Assembly: GCA_944393605.1 (NCBI GenBank)
Contig: CALYAO010000009.1
Coordinates: 1-46,753 of the forward strand
Source: an uncultured Clostridia bacterium
GTDB taxonomy: Bacteria; Bacillota; Clostridia; UBA1381; UBA9506
Length of the DNA stretch: 46,753 nt
Direction of reading: 5' to 3'
The notes beneath the pieces were generated by a model. The model searched no databases, had not been told where the DNA came from, and saw only the letters and a list, made by a program, of their open reading frames with translations. The position numbers and the translations under genes were made by a program. Shown here one piece after another: positions 6,684-14,680 of the stretch (its first letter is position 1; every line of letters begins with the position of its first letter).

Positions 6684-6803
6684 GTTTTTGCCGCTGACCG
6701 ATATGCGGGATATAAGTGGTCGGGTTGAATGTGAATTGTGCCCTTACAAAGTAACCCTCCCACTATCCGGGAAGCGGCGAACGTCTGGGCTTTTTTTGAT
6801 GCT

Positions 6804-6846
6804 GGCCTCGGCGCGCCTCTCGAACGAAGCGGACCATGCCGGGGCC
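6804..6846 (+). repeat. Leader hairpin A'
   Basis: Stem GGCCTCGGC/GCCGGGGCC (nine pairs, one G-U) closes a 25-nt loop that begins GCGCCTCT and ends AAGCGGACCAT. Relative to hairpin A only the six central loop bases, one loop base and a few stem bases differ, and the stem changes keep pairing. Confidence 0.75.
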
Positions 6847-6860
6847 GATGATACAAATGG

Positions 6861-6893
6861 AAGGACGTTTGCCCATTGGCTGCGTCCTTTTTT
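6861..6893 (+). terminator. Intrinsic terminator between late promoter and late genes
   Basis: AAGGACG pairs with CGTCCTT, with an inner GCC/GGC pair set, followed by a T run. It lies in the path from the putative late promoter to the packaging genes, so late transcription must pass it or start after it. Confidence 0.75.
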
Positions 6894-6997
6894 GCGTGCC
6901 GGACTTTAATCGCCGGCGGATGGGATTGGCGGGATGTAACGAAAAAACGAGTGGCATTGGTTCAGTATTGATTGTTGCTCGAAAGGAGTAAAAGAAT

Positions 6998-7075
6998 ATG
7001 ACGACAGGTGTTATCATTACGGCTATTATTTGTGCAACTATTGTTGCGATTGCGATGATTAACCATAGGAAATAG
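6998..7075 (+). CDS. 25-aa single-span membrane microprotein
   Basis: MTTGVIITAIICATIVAIAM followed by INHRK: one hydrophobic helix with a short basic C-terminus. GAAAGGAGTAAAAGAAT gives a good ribosome site. Very short, so real expression is uncertain; it may be a small membrane regulator or chance. It is the first reading frame after the late terminator. Confidence 0.4.
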   Translation: MTTGVIITAIICATIVAIAMINHRK

Positions 7076-7127
7076 TGTTGTCAGTGGATTGTATTATATG
7101 CTATGTGATGGTGGGAGAGGATGCAAT

Positions 7128-7478
7128 ATGGCAAAGGATTTTGCCAAATCGTTTTATAAAAGCAAACAATGGCGAAAATGCAGAGCGTCCTATATCTCCA
7201 TGCGACAAGCCATTGATGGTGGTATGTGTGAAACTTGCCATAGGGTTCCTGGTGTAATTGTGCATCATCGGGTGTGGCTGACGGCAGACAACATCAATGA
7301 TCCAGACATTTCACTTAACCATAAACTGTTGAAGCTGGATTGTATCGAGTGCCATAACAGGGAAAGCGAAATAGAAGAAAGATATGTTTTTGATGATGGG
7401 GGCCAGGTAGTACCATCCACCCCCCTAAAAAACAAATGTAGTAATTATTTTGGGAACCGAGATGGGGACTTTCGGTGA
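7128..7478 (+). CDS. HNH endonuclease (116 aa)
   Basis: The start is the ATG after GGGAGAGGATGCAAT; the frame is open further upstream. CETCHR...VHHRVWLTADNINDPDISLNHKLLKLDCIECHNRE contains both zinc-binding Cys pairs and the H-N-H residues (VHH, LNH.KL, CHN). Such HNH proteins next to terminase genes in HK97-type phages assist terminase cleavage at cos ends; HNH plus large subunit is known to be needed in some siphophages. The context therefore suggests cohesive-end packaging. Confidence 0.9.
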   Translation: MAKDFAKSFYKSKQWRKCRASYISMRQAIDGGMCETCHRVPGVIVHHRVWLTADNINDPDISLNHKLLKLDCIECHNRESEIEERYVFDDGGQVVPSTPLKNKCSNYFGNRDGDFR

Positions 7479-7527
7479 AAACACGGGAGTTTTTCACATG
7501 ACCCCCACCCTTTTGTGAGGTGATGAT

Positions 7528-7899
7528 ATGGCGAGTAAGAAGGAATTGACGAAAGAGGAACGGATATCGAGAGAGGTCGCAAGACTTGCGGAAATTTACC
7601 GGGATGTGGATGATAAAAAGCGGGAGACGCTGGAAGGAATCATCAATGAGTGTGCATTTATGCGTGTGACGCTGGAAGACTTGCGGAAGGAAATCAACGA
7701 AAAGGGCTTTGTAGATGAGATGCCGCAGGGGGAGTACTCCATCATCCGGGAAAGTCCGTATGTGAAAACGTATCATACCATGATACAGCGGTATACGACC
7801 GCCAACGACAAGCTGTTGGGGCTGTTGCCGAAGTCGGTGCAGCCGGAGGATTCGGATGATGTATTCGACGATTTTGTAAGCGGGCGAGAAGATGATTAG
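7528..7899 (+). CDS. Terminase small subunit, P27-like (123 aa)
   Basis: GAGGTGATGAT precedes the ATG. The protein is mainly helical (ELTKEERISREVARLAEIY..., YSIIRESPYVKTYHTMIQRYTTANDKLLGLLP) with an acidic C-terminus, matching P27-family small terminases in length and in its SPYVKTYHTM.RY segment. It binds phage DNA and delivers it to the large subunit, whose start overlaps its stop. Confidence 0.85.
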   Translation: MASKKELTKEERISREVARLAEIYRDVDDKKRETLEGIINECAFMRVTLEDLRKEINEKGFVDEMPQGEYSIIRESPYVKTYHTMIQRYTTANDKLLGLLPKSVQPEDSDDVFDDFVSGREDD

Positions 7900-9577
7900 G
7901 TACGACAAGGAGTACAATCCCATCCTGCTGTATTACGAGGAGATTGCTTCTGGACGGGAGGTTGTGTCCGAAAAGGTACGGCGGACGTTTGAAAAATTGG
8001 TGGCGGACGTGGCCTGTACGGATGGAGAGTACTATTACAACCACAAACGCGCCAATCATATCCTGGAGTTTGCGGAGAATTTTTGTCGGCACTCCAAGGG
8101 CAAACTGGGCGGCAAGCCCGTACGTCTGGAGCTTTGGGAAAAGGCAATTTTAGCGGCGATCTTTGGATTTGTTGACATTGACGGGGTGCGCAAGTACCGC
8201 GAAGCCATCTTGATTGTTGGCAAAAAGAACGGGAAATCTTTGCTATCTTCCATCGTTGGATTATATCTGATGGTGGGAGATGGGGAGCCGGGGCCCGAGG
8301 TATACGCTGTTGCAACCAAACGGGACCAGGCGCGCATCATTTGGGGCGAGGCCAAACGCATGGTGAAAAAATCGGGTGTATTAAGAAAGCGCATTAAACC
8401 GCTGGTGGCGGAAATGGTGAGCGACTTTAACGATGGCGTATTTAAGCCGCTGGCGTCTGACAGCGATACGCTGGACGGTCTGAATGTCCATGGAGTTCTG
8501 ATGGATGAGATACATCAGTGGAAGCAGGGGAAAGCGCTCTATGACATCATGGCGGATGGGACAACGGCGCGGGAGCAGCCGCTTGTGTTTATTACTTCTA
8601 CCGCAGGCGTGGTGCGGGAGGATATCTACGACCAGAAGTACGAAGAAGCGGAGCGTGTCATAAACGGATACGGGGATGAGGATGGCTATCAAGACGAGCA
8701 TTTTATTGCCTTTGTATATGAGCTGGATAACCGAAAGGAATGGACAGATCCAGCGTGTTGGAAAAAAGCGAATCCAGGGCTTGGAACCATCAAGAGTTTG
8801 GAGCAGCTATCGGCCAAGGTGGAAAAAGCAAAGGCGAATCCCGCGCTTGTGAAGAACGTCGTGTGCAAAGAGTTTAATATTCGGGAAACATCGTCTGAGG
8901 CATGGTTGACTTTTGAACAGCTGGACAACAAAGCGACTTTTGACCTCGCGGCACTTCGGCCCCGCTATGGCATCGGCGGGGCGGATTTGTCTTCAACCAC
9001 AGACCTCACGGCAGCCAAAGTGGTGTTTATGGTGCCGGAGGACCCGCATATCTATGTGTTGTCTATGTACTGGCTGGCGGAAGAATTGGTGGAAGAACGG
9101 GTGCAGGAGGACAAAATCCCGTATGACCTGTGGATGGAACAGGGTTTGGTGCGCACCTGTCCAGGTAACCGGGTGCATGCCAAATATGTGACAGATTGGT
9201 TTTTGGAGATTCAAAATGAATTGGACATCTACATCCCTTGGGTTGGATATGACGCATGGAGTGCGACCTATTGGGTGGAGGAAATGCGCAGCTACTTTGG
9301 CCGGGACAGCATGGTTGCGGTGCATCAGGGAAAAAAGACGCTCTCTTCCCCAATGAAGCAGCTGGGGGCGGATTTGGCGGCCAAACTGATTGTGTACAAC
9401 AACAATCCGGTGGATAAGTGGTGCTTTTGCAACACCGCAATTGAGGAGGACAGAAATGGGAACATCCAGCCCTGCAAGACCTCCAAACGTACGCGGCGCA
9501 TCGACGGGACGGCAGCGCTTTTGGATGCTTATGTGGTGCTGCAAGACCGGATGGGCGAGTATCAAAACATGATTTAG
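7892..9577 (+). CDS. terL: Terminase large subunit (561 aa)
   Basis: Packaging ATPase and nuclease. Walker A is VGKKNGKS (residues about 109-116), Walker B VLMDE (about 202-206), and the coupling motif ITSTAG follows. The C-terminal RNase H-like nuclease begins near YGIGGADLSSTTDLTA, whose aspartates would bind metal. Length is typical of the Terminase_1 family. The ATGATTAG overlap with the small subunit indicates coupled translation. It assembles on the portal encoded next. Confidence 0.95.
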   Translation: MIRYDKEYNPILLYYEEIASGREVVSEKVRRTFEKLVADVACTDGEYYYNHKRANHILEFAENFCRHSKGKLGGKPVRLELWEKAILAAIFGFVDIDGVRKYREAILIVGKKNGKSLLSSIVGLYLMVGDGEPGPEVYAVATKRDQARIIWGEAKRMVKKSGVLRKRIKPLVAEMVSDFNDGVFKPLASDSDTLDGLNVHGVLMDEIHQWKQGKALYDIMADGTTAREQPLVFITSTAGVVREDIYDQKYEEAERVINGYGDEDGYQDEHFIAFVYELDNRKEWTDPACWKKANPGLGTIKSLEQLSAKVEKAKANPALVKNVVCKEFNIRETSSEAWLTFEQLDNKATFDLAALRPRYGIGGADLSSTTDLTAAKVVFMVPEDPHIYVLSMYWLAEELVEERVQEDKIPYDLWMEQGLVRTCPGNRVHAKYVTDWFLEIQNELDIYIPWVGYDAWSATYWVEEMRSYFGRDSMVAVHQGKKTLSSPMKQLGADLAAKLIVYNNNPVDKWCFCNTAIEEDRNGNIQPCKTSKRTRRIDGTAALLDAYVVLQDRMGEYQNMI

Positions 9578-9589
9578 GAAGGTGAGGCC

Positions 9590-10777
9590 ATGCGGCTGTT
9601 TCAAAGGTTTCGTAATGCACATAGACAGGAACGGTATAAGATGGTGACCGAGACGGGAAACGGGTTTTATACATGGGATGGCAAGCTGTATCAATCGGAT
9701 ATTGTGCGTTCCTGTATCCGGCCAAAGACGCGAGCCATCGGCAAGCTGGTGGCAAAGCATATCCGGGAGGATAACATGGGGATCAAGACCAATCCAGACC
9801 CATACATGCGGTTTCTGCTCTCGGAGCCAAACCCATTTATGACGGGACAGGTCATGCAGGAGAAGGTGGCAAACCAGCTGGCACTCAACAACAATGCCTT
9901 TATTCTCATTGTACGGGATGCATTTGGCGTCCCTTGCGAGCTGTATCCCATTCCCTGTACCAGTGTCGAAACGGTATATATTGCGCATGAACTGTATCTT
10001 CGCTTTTATTTTGCCAACGGAAAAAGCGGCACTTATCCATATACCGAGGTTATTCACATTCGGGAAGATTTTGTTGGAAACGACATCTTTGGGGAAAGCC
10101 CGGCACCGGCGCTGATGCAGCTGATGAACGTGGTGTCCACCATTGACCAGGGGATGGTACGCGCCATCCGGAACAGCGGCGTTGTGCGATGGCTCTTAAA
10201 ATTTACCACGTCTTCCAGGCCGGAGGACATCAAAAAGAACGTGCAGGATTTTGTCAACAACTACCTCTCTACTGAAAGCGATACCTTTGGGGCAGCCGGC
10301 GTGGATGCAAAAGTGGATGCCCAGCGGATTGAGCCGAAGGACTATGTACCCAATGCGCTCCAGATTGATCGGACAACCAAGCGTATTTATGCTTTTTTTA
10401 ATACCAATGAGAAGATTGTGGATGCGACCTACACGGAAAATGAGTGGAACAGCTACTACGAAAGTGTGATAGAGCCCATTGCCATGCAGATGGGAGCGGA
10501 GTATACCAGGAAGCTGTTTTCCAGGCGGGAGCGTGGGTTTGGCAACCGCATTTATTTTGACGCAGGCAACTTGCAGTGTGCCAGCCTGTCCACCAAATTG
10601 GCGCTGCAAGCGATGGTGGACAGGGGAGCCATGACACCAAACGAATGGCGGGCGGCGTTTAATTTATCGCCGGTAGATGGTGGAGATAAACCCATCCGAA
10701 GGCTAGATACTGCGCCGACCGAGGAAGGGGGTGAGAGAGATGCGGCTGGATATTCGGGGGATGATCGTTCCGAATGA
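9590..10777 (+). CDS. Portal protein, HK97 family (395 aa)
   Basis: The sequence has the HK97-portal pattern: an N-terminal wing (VTETGNGFYTWDGKLYQSDIVRSCI), then PNPFMTGQVMQEKVANQLALNNNAFI, the stem and clip in the middle, and LARKLFSRRERGFGNRIYFD-like crown sequence. It forms the dodecameric ring at one vertex through which DNA enters. AGGAAGGTGAGGCC precedes the ATG. Its end overlaps the protease gene. Confidence 0.92.
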   Translation: MRLFQRFRNAHRQERYKMVTETGNGFYTWDGKLYQSDIVRSCIRPKTRAIGKLVAKHIREDNMGIKTNPDPYMRFLLSEPNPFMTGQVMQEKVANQLALNNNAFILIVRDAFGVPCELYPIPCTSVETVYIAHELYLRFYFANGKSGTYPYTEVIHIREDFVGNDIFGESPAPALMQLMNVVSTIDQGMVRAIRNSGVVRWLLKFTTSSRPEDIKKNVQDFVNNYLSTESDTFGAAGVDAKVDAQRIEPKDYVPNALQIDRTTKRIYAFFNTNEKIVDATYTENEWNSYYESVIEPIAMQMGAEYTRKLFSRRERGFGNRIYFDAGNLQCASLSTKLALQAMVDRGAMTPNEWRAAFNLSPVDGGDKPIRRLDTAPTEEGGERDAAGYSGDDRSE

Positions 10778-11423
10778 GGACAAGTCTGCCTATGAGTTTT
10801 TGGGACTGGAAAGCACATGCCCGGACGATGTGCGCTCTGGCGTCCAAAAGGCGAGAGGGGAGCCGCTTGAGGTCTATATCCACAGCGGAGGCGGCGATCT
10901 TCTGGCGGGGCTGGACATGTATGCGGCGTTAAGAGAGTTTCGGGGGGATGTTAGGATTCACATCTCCTATGCGGCGAGTGCTGCCGGAGTTGTGGCATGC
11001 GCAGGCGAAAGCGACATGATTGCGCCGGGGCTGTTTATGGTCCACAACGTTTCGGGCGGCTGTTTTGGAGACTACCATGAGATGGACAAGGGAAGCGAGA
11101 TGCTGCAAACGGCCAACCGGGCCGTTGCAGAGGCGTATGTCCAAAAGTCCGGGATGGCGATGGAGGATGCGCTTTCTATGATGGAGCGCGAAACCTGGCT
11201 GACGGCCAAGGAGGCGGTGGCACATGGACTGGTGGACCGTTTGGCAGACAGTATGCCGCGCATGGTAGCTGCCCAGCAAAAGCTGCTTTCGCGGTCGGTT
11301 ATTCAGAGGATTCAAAATACGGTAAAAGATCCGCTGTCGGCTATGCCGAAAGCGGATTTTTTATGGGCAGAGGCGGAATATCAATTTTTAACTTTGAAAG
11401 GAGAACGAGGGTATGAGATTTGA
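10740..11423 (+). CDS. ClpP-like prohead protease (227 aa)
   Basis: The ATG at 10740 is preferred over the GTG at 10731 because AGGGGGTGA lies six nt upstream. ClpP/crotonase fold signatures: YIHSGGGDLLAGLDMYAAL, then the nucleophile in SYAASAAGVVA (Ser80) and His102 in MVHNVSGG. Such proteases cleave scaffold and capsid N-termini during head maturation, which fits its place between portal and capsid. The C-terminal 60 residues are a basic extension and may act as scaffold. It overlaps the capsid start. Confidence 0.9.
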   Translation: MRLDIRGMIVPNEDKSAYEFLGLESTCPDDVRSGVQKARGEPLEVYIHSGGGDLLAGLDMYAALREFRGDVRIHISYAASAAGVVACAGESDMIAPGLFMVHNVSGGCFGDYHEMDKGSEMLQTANRAVAEAYVQKSGMAMEDALSMMERETWLTAKEAVAHGLVDRLADSMPRMVAAQQKLLSRSVIQRIQNTVKDPLSAMPKADFLWAEAEYQFLTLKGERGYEI

Positions 11424-12633
11424 AAACAAGCAGGATTACGTGGACAAAAGGGAGACGCTCCTCTGCGAGGCGCGTTCTTTTTTGGACGACGGAAATGTGG
11501 AGGAAGGGAATGCGAAAATGGAGGCTGTGCGCAATTTGGACGAGGCGTTTGAAGCGTATGCAAAGGCACAGGCGGACATGACTGCGCTCTCCGGCAAAGG
11601 GAATAGTGCCCGCGTGTTAGAGCAGCTGGGCGGACATGGGACTGTGATGGGCGGCGTAAGCCAGTCAGAAGGCATGTACGATTCTGCCGAATACCGCAAG
11701 GCCTTTATGAACTACGTATTGCGCGGCACACCCATCCCACAGTCCCTCATCAACGAGGATGCCAATACCAAGACCGGCGATGTGGGGGCTGTCATTCCTG
11801 AGACGGTAATGAACCGCATCATTGAAAAGTTGGAGAGCACGGGCATGATCTACCCGCTGGTGACCCATACGGCTTACAAGGGCGGACTGTCCATTCCGGT
11901 CTCTACTGTGAAGCCGACCGCAACTTGGGTCTCCGAGGGAAGCGGGAGCGACAAGCAGAAGATGACGGTGGCATCGGACAGCATGATCACCTTTGCATAC
12001 CACAAGCTGCGGTGTGCGGTGTCGGTATCTCTTGAGGTGGACACCATGGCGCTTCCTGTGTTTGAAACCACGTTTGTGGCAAATGTGGCGGAAGCCATGA
12101 CCAAAGCCCTGGAGCAGGCAATCATTGATGGGTCCGGCAGTGGACAGCCAAAGGGGATCCTTTCCGAAACGGTTGTGACGGGGCAGAATATTGACATTGC
12201 CAAAGCGGACAGCCTGACCTATGGCACGCTGTGTGATGCGGAAGCGGCACTGCCGCTGGCATATGAAAATGGCGCGGTTTGGTTTATGACCAAAAAGACC
12301 TTTATGGCATTTACCGGGATGGTGGATGCAGACGGTCAGCCGGTGGCACGTGTAAATTACGGCTTGGGTGGTGTGCCGGAGCGCACGCTGCTGGGCCGGA
12401 CGGTTGTATTAAACGACTATATGGACAGTTATTCGGATGCGCCGGCGGCGGATACGGTATTTGCCTTCTTATTCCGTCCGTCTGATTATGTGGTCAACAC
12501 CAACCTCAATATGACGGTCAAGCAGTATGAGGACAACGATACAGACGACATGGTTACTAAGGCAGTGATGCTGGTAGACGGAAAAGTGATTGATAAAAAC
12601 AGCCTGGTCACACTTACGAAAAAAAACGCATAG
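11413..12633 (+). CDS. Major capsid protein, HK97 fold (406 aa in frame 0)
   Basis: The helical N-terminal delta domain (residues about 1-85, charged and coiled-coil) is probably removed by the preceding protease. The HK97 capsid core follows: TGDVGAVIPETVMNRIIEKLE, ...GGLSIPVST...ATWVSEGS, ...AIIDGSGSGQPKGIL. AAAGGAGAACGAGGGT precedes the ATG. The last codons are ACG AAA AAA AAC GCA TAG, whose A AAA AAC heptamer allows a -1 shift that bypasses the stop and adds 68 residues (see the next entries). Frame 0 alone gives a normal-sized capsid. Confidence 0.94.
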   Translation: MRFENKQDYVDKRETLLCEARSFLDDGNVEEGNAKMEAVRNLDEAFEAYAKAQADMTALSGKGNSARVLEQLGGHGTVMGGVSQSEGMYDSAEYRKAFMNYVLRGTPIPQSLINEDANTKTGDVGAVIPETVMNRIIEKLESTGMIYPLVTHTAYKGGLSIPVSTVKPTATWVSEGSGSDKQKMTVASDSMITFAYHKLRCAVSVSLEVDTMALPVFETTFVANVAEAMTKALEQAIIDGSGSGQPKGILSETVVTGQNIDIAKADSLTYGTLCDAEAALPLAYENGAVWFMTKKTFMAFTGMVDADGQPVARVNYGLGGVPERTLLGRTVVLNDYMDSYSDAPAADTVFAFLFRPSDYVVNTNLNMTVKQYEDNDTDDMVTKAVMLVDGKVIDKNSLVTLTKKNA

Positions 12634-12768
12634 ACGCTGATACTGACCCGGAGCCCGATACGGGAACGCAGGAGCAGGAAACCGCTGTTTATACGGCGGA
12701 GGAACTGGGCGCGATGACGGTATCGGAGCTGCGGGAAGCGGCCCGGACGAAGGGCCTCAGTATCAGCG
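12621..12768 (+). promoter_or_regulatory. Programmed -1 frameshift signal at the end of the capsid gene
   Basis: The slippery heptamer A AAA AAC is in the correct phase, two codons before the capsid stop. Seven nt later begins CGCTGATACTGA (12635-12646), which pairs perfectly over 12 bases with TCAGTATCAGCG (12757-12768); the 110-nt loop between them holds further GC-rich pairing such as CCCG/CGGG. Slippery site, 7-nt spacer and strong stem are the three parts of a -1 signal. The new frame is coding and has no canonical start codon for its first 84 nt. Confidence 0.8.
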
Positions 12769-12833
12769 GCACCAAAAAGGAGGAGCTGGTTGGCAGCTTC
12801 TTGCAGAAGCAAGGTGACGGACATGCTAGATAG
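12627..12833 (+). CDS. Capsid C-terminal extension in -1 frame: acidic linker plus HeH/SAP-like domain
   Basis: Reached by frameshift, this frame adds 68 residues, for a fusion of about 473 aa. The first part is an acidic, Thr/Gln/Glu-rich linker (DADTDPEPDTGTQEQE). The second (YTAEELGAMTVSELREAARTK, then GLSISGTKKEELVGSFLQ) matches the HeH/LEM/SAP-type helix-extended-loop-helix that binds nucleic acid and is common at the ends of phage structural proteins. An internal ATG at 12714 behind GGAGGAACTGGGC could alternatively give a free 39-aa domain, but would leave the linker unexplained. Confidence 0.7.
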   Translation, partial: RIDADTDPEPDTGTQEQETAVYTAEELGAMTVSELREAARTKGLSISGTKKEELVGSFLQKQGDGHAR

Positions 12834-13083
12834 CATCAAACTGGCATTGCGCATAAAGACTTCTGAATTTGATTCTGAGCTGTTAGACCTGATTGCGGCC
12901 TGCAAGAAAGATCTGGCACTGTCTGGTGTGGACCGCGTGGAGGAAGAGGACGCGCTGGTGGAACGCGCTGCGGTGCTGTACTGCAAGGCGTATTTTGGCA
13001 CGTCCGACAAGTCGGAGCAGTTTGCGAGGAGTTATGAGGCGCTAAAATGCTCCATGTCTTTGGCAGGTGATTACCGTGCGTGA
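12823..13083 (+). CDS. Head-tail connector protein, gp6-like (86 aa)
   Basis: AAGGTGACGGAC precedes the ATG, which overlaps the end of the capsid extension. The helical sequence (SIKLALRIKTSEFDSELLDLIAACKKDLALSGV, ...LVERAAVLYCKAYFG, ...YEALKCSMSLAGDYR) is typical of phage gp6/Phage_connect_1 DNA-packaging adaptors that form a ring below the portal. The position after the capsid fits. Confidence 0.88.
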   Translation: MLDSIKLALRIKTSEFDSELLDLIAACKKDLALSGVDRVEEEDALVERAAVLYCKAYFGTSDKSEQFARSYEALKCSMSLAGDYRA

Positions 13084-13390
13084 TATTCGGGTGGTATTGC
13101 TTGGGGACGGAGAGGCAGTGTATGACGAGGTCGGGAATGAGACGATTGTGCCGGTGCGGACGGAGGTGTATGCGTGTGAGGAAAGCGTTGGCCAAAATGA
13201 GTTTTTCCGCGCCGGGCAATCGGGCCTTGTACCAGATCGCAGATTGACTGTTTGGTCCTTTGAATATGGCGGGGAACGGACTGTTGAAATTGACGGGGAG
13301 CAATTCGCGATTTACCGTACCTTTGACAGACAGGACGAACGCACGGAATTGTACCTGACGAAACGAGTGGGGGATGGTCATGGAGTATAG
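13076..13390 (+). CDS. Head closure / head-tail adaptor protein (104 aa)
   Basis: GTG start with AGGTGA upstream; a GTG at 13067 is an alternative. The beta-rich sequence (DIRVVLLGDGEAVYDEVGNETIVPVRTEVYACEESVGQNEFF, ..LVPDRRLTVWSFEYGGE..VEIDGEQFAIYRTF) resembles SPP1 gp16/HK97 gp7-type stoppers that seal the head after packaging. Order in the connector cluster supports this. Confidence 0.78.
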   Translation: MRDIRVVLLGDGEAVYDEVGNETIVPVRTEVYACEESVGQNEFFRAGQSGLVPDRRLTVWSFEYGGERTVEIDGEQFAIYRTFDRQDERTELYLTKRVGDGHGV

Positions 13391-13748
13391 CGGGCTGGCT
13401 GACGCGATCGTCAAAGAAATGGCGGCATATTCCAGGGAGGTTGACGACCTGCTGAAAGAAAAAATTGATGAAACTGCCAAAGAGGTGCGTTCTCAGTTGG
13501 CGAACAGCCCTGACATCCCGAAACGGACGGGGAAGTACAAGCGCAGCTTTTTTGTGCGGAAGGTTGCGGATGGGATGGGGTATCATCGTATGGTGGTGGC
13601 AAACCGGCAGTATCAACTAACCCATTTGCTGGAACGCGGACATGTGACGCGTTCAGGCGGCAGGACGCGTGCGTACCCGCATTGGGAAAAGGCCGAGCAG
13701 GTGGCACAGACGCTGTATCAAAAAGTGCTGGAGGGGATCGGAAAATGA
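13374..13748 (+). CDS. HK97 gp10-family tail completion protein (124 aa)
   Basis: The helix ADAIVKEMAAYSREVDDLLKEKIDETAKEV is followed by PKRTGKYKRSFFVRK and RQYQLTHLLERGHVTRSGGRTRAYPHW, the characteristic gp10 motif (RTGxYxxS...LEfGt...). These proteins join head connector to tail. The ATG at 13380 is an alternative start. The stop overlaps the next ATG. Confidence 0.85.
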   Translation: MVMEYSGLADAIVKEMAAYSREVDDLLKEKIDETAKEVRSQLANSPDIPKRTGKYKRSFFVRKVADGMGYHRMVVANRQYQLTHLLERGHVTRSGGRTRAYPHWEKAEQVAQTLYQKVLEGIGK

Positions 13749-14077
13749 CGCTGGATCAATTGTTTACCAGTCTGCAAACGGTTGGCATCCCGGTCGCCTA
13801 TCACCAATTTCGGAAGAAGACGCCGCCGCCGTACATCCACTACTTTGTGGGATCGGCGCGCAGCATCAGCGCGGATGAGCGGAGCTTTGGGGAGATTAAG
13901 CATGTATCGGTGGATCTGTGCACCGAAAAGATGGATGTGTCGATGGAACGGCGTTTGGAAGAGGTGCTGCAGGGGTATGCGTATGAGAAATACCAGCTGT
14001 ATCTGGAGGATGAGGATGTGTATCAGACAACCTATGAATTTGATATTGTGGTAAAGGAGAATGAATATGCTCAATAA
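13745..14077 (+). CDS. Tail terminator-like protein (110 aa)
   Basis: ATGA overlap with the gp10 gene. The sequence (TSLQTVGIPVAYHQFRKKTPPPYIHYFVGSARSISADERS, ...VDLCTEKMDVSMERRLEEVL, ...TTYEFDIVV) fits the gp17/gpU-type proteins that cap the tail tube and accept the head. Assigned from order and beta-alpha pattern rather than a single motif. Confidence 0.72.
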   Translation: MTLDQLFTSLQTVGIPVAYHQFRKKTPPPYIHYFVGSARSISADERSFGEIKHVSVDLCTEKMDVSMERRLEEVLQGYAYEKYQLYLEDEDVYQTTYEFDIVVKENEYAQ

Positions 14078-14621
14078 AGAAAGCATTGTACTCGGAAGCG
14101 GGAAGTTGTACATGGTGGAGTTTACGGGGGAGCTGCCAGAGCTTTCCGCGGTTGAGACGGAAGAAAACCGAATGGGGTATGTTAAAGGCGGCGCTAGTGT
14201 TGAGTACAAGCCGACGTTTTACGAGGCAAAGGATGACCTTGGGTATGTTGCAAAACAGATCTTGACGGAGGAAGAAGTTCTGCTAAAAAGCGGCATCATG
14301 ACCTGGAACGGGGAACGGCTGGCCAAGCTGTGCAGTACGGCACGGGTGGAGGATGATGAGGAAAGCAATACCAGAACGGTAAAATTTGGCGGGGTACAAA
14401 ACTTCAACGGGAAACAATATGTCATCTTGTTTGTGCATGAAGACGAGGTGGATGGAGATGTGCGTCTTATGATTGTGGGAAACAATCAGTCCGGATTTAC
14501 GCTGACGTTTGCCAAAGATGCGGAAACGGTTATTGACGCGGAGTTTAAGGCGCTTCCGAGTGATGAATCCGGTACGCTCATTCACCTGATTGAGCAGATG
14601 CCGCAGACGCCAAGTGCATAA
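14067..14621 (+). CDS. Major tail tube protein (184 aa)
   Basis: The second ATG (14067) has the better distance from AAAGGAGA. The protein is beta-rich with the tail-tube pattern: LGSGKLYMVEFTGELPELSAVE..., GYVKGGASVEYKPTFYEAKDDLG, a C-terminal VRLMIVGNNQSGFTLTFAKD.ETVIDAEFKALP. It polymerises into hexameric rings around the tape measure protein. It is the last gene before the tail chaperone. Confidence 0.85.
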   Translation: MLNKESIVLGSGKLYMVEFTGELPELSAVETEENRMGYVKGGASVEYKPTFYEAKDDLGYVAKQILTEEEVLLKSGIMTWNGERLAKLCSTARVEDDEESNTRTVKFGGVQNFNGKQYVILFVHEDEVDGDVRLMIVGNNQSGFTLTFAKDAETVIDAEFKALPSDESGTLIHLIEQMPQTPSA

Positions 14622-14635
14622 GCGAAAAAGGAGAC

Positions 14636-14655
14636 GGGCGGAGGAAACTCCGCCC
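14636..14655 (+). promoter_or_regulatory. GAAA-tetraloop hairpin after the tail tube gene
   Basis: GGGCGGAG pairs perfectly with CTCCGCCC around a GAAA (GNRA) tetraloop. No T run follows, so it is more likely an mRNA stability or processing element that sets the high tube-to-chaperone ratio than a terminator. Confidence 0.65.
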
Positions 14656-14680
14656 ATACCTTACGATGGAGGGATTTTTT

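Larger units (their letters stand above)
6624..6894 (+). ncRNA. Structured late-leader RNA (duplicated hairpins flanking a cloverleaf-like junction)
   Basis: No gene fits this stretch. Downstream of the putative late promoter come hairpin A (6641-6683), a four-helix junction (6690-6778), hairpin A' (6804-6846) and a terminator. The junction closes with GCCGCT/AGCGGC and holds GACC/GGTC, GGGTT/AACCC and TCCC/GGGA helices that abut with no unpaired linker. Upper extensions ATAT/ATAT and TTGT/ACAA lengthen two arms. The leader precedes the packaging genes, so candidate roles are antitermination (put-like), attenuation, or a packaging signal. I do not recognise it as a known family. Confidence 0.6.

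Noticed and set aside
6690-6778. Cloverleaf-like junction as a tRNA gene
   Set aside because: Arm sizes roughly imitate a tRNA, but there is no TTC-type T loop, the central loop is far too long, and no anticodon loop of seven bases exists.
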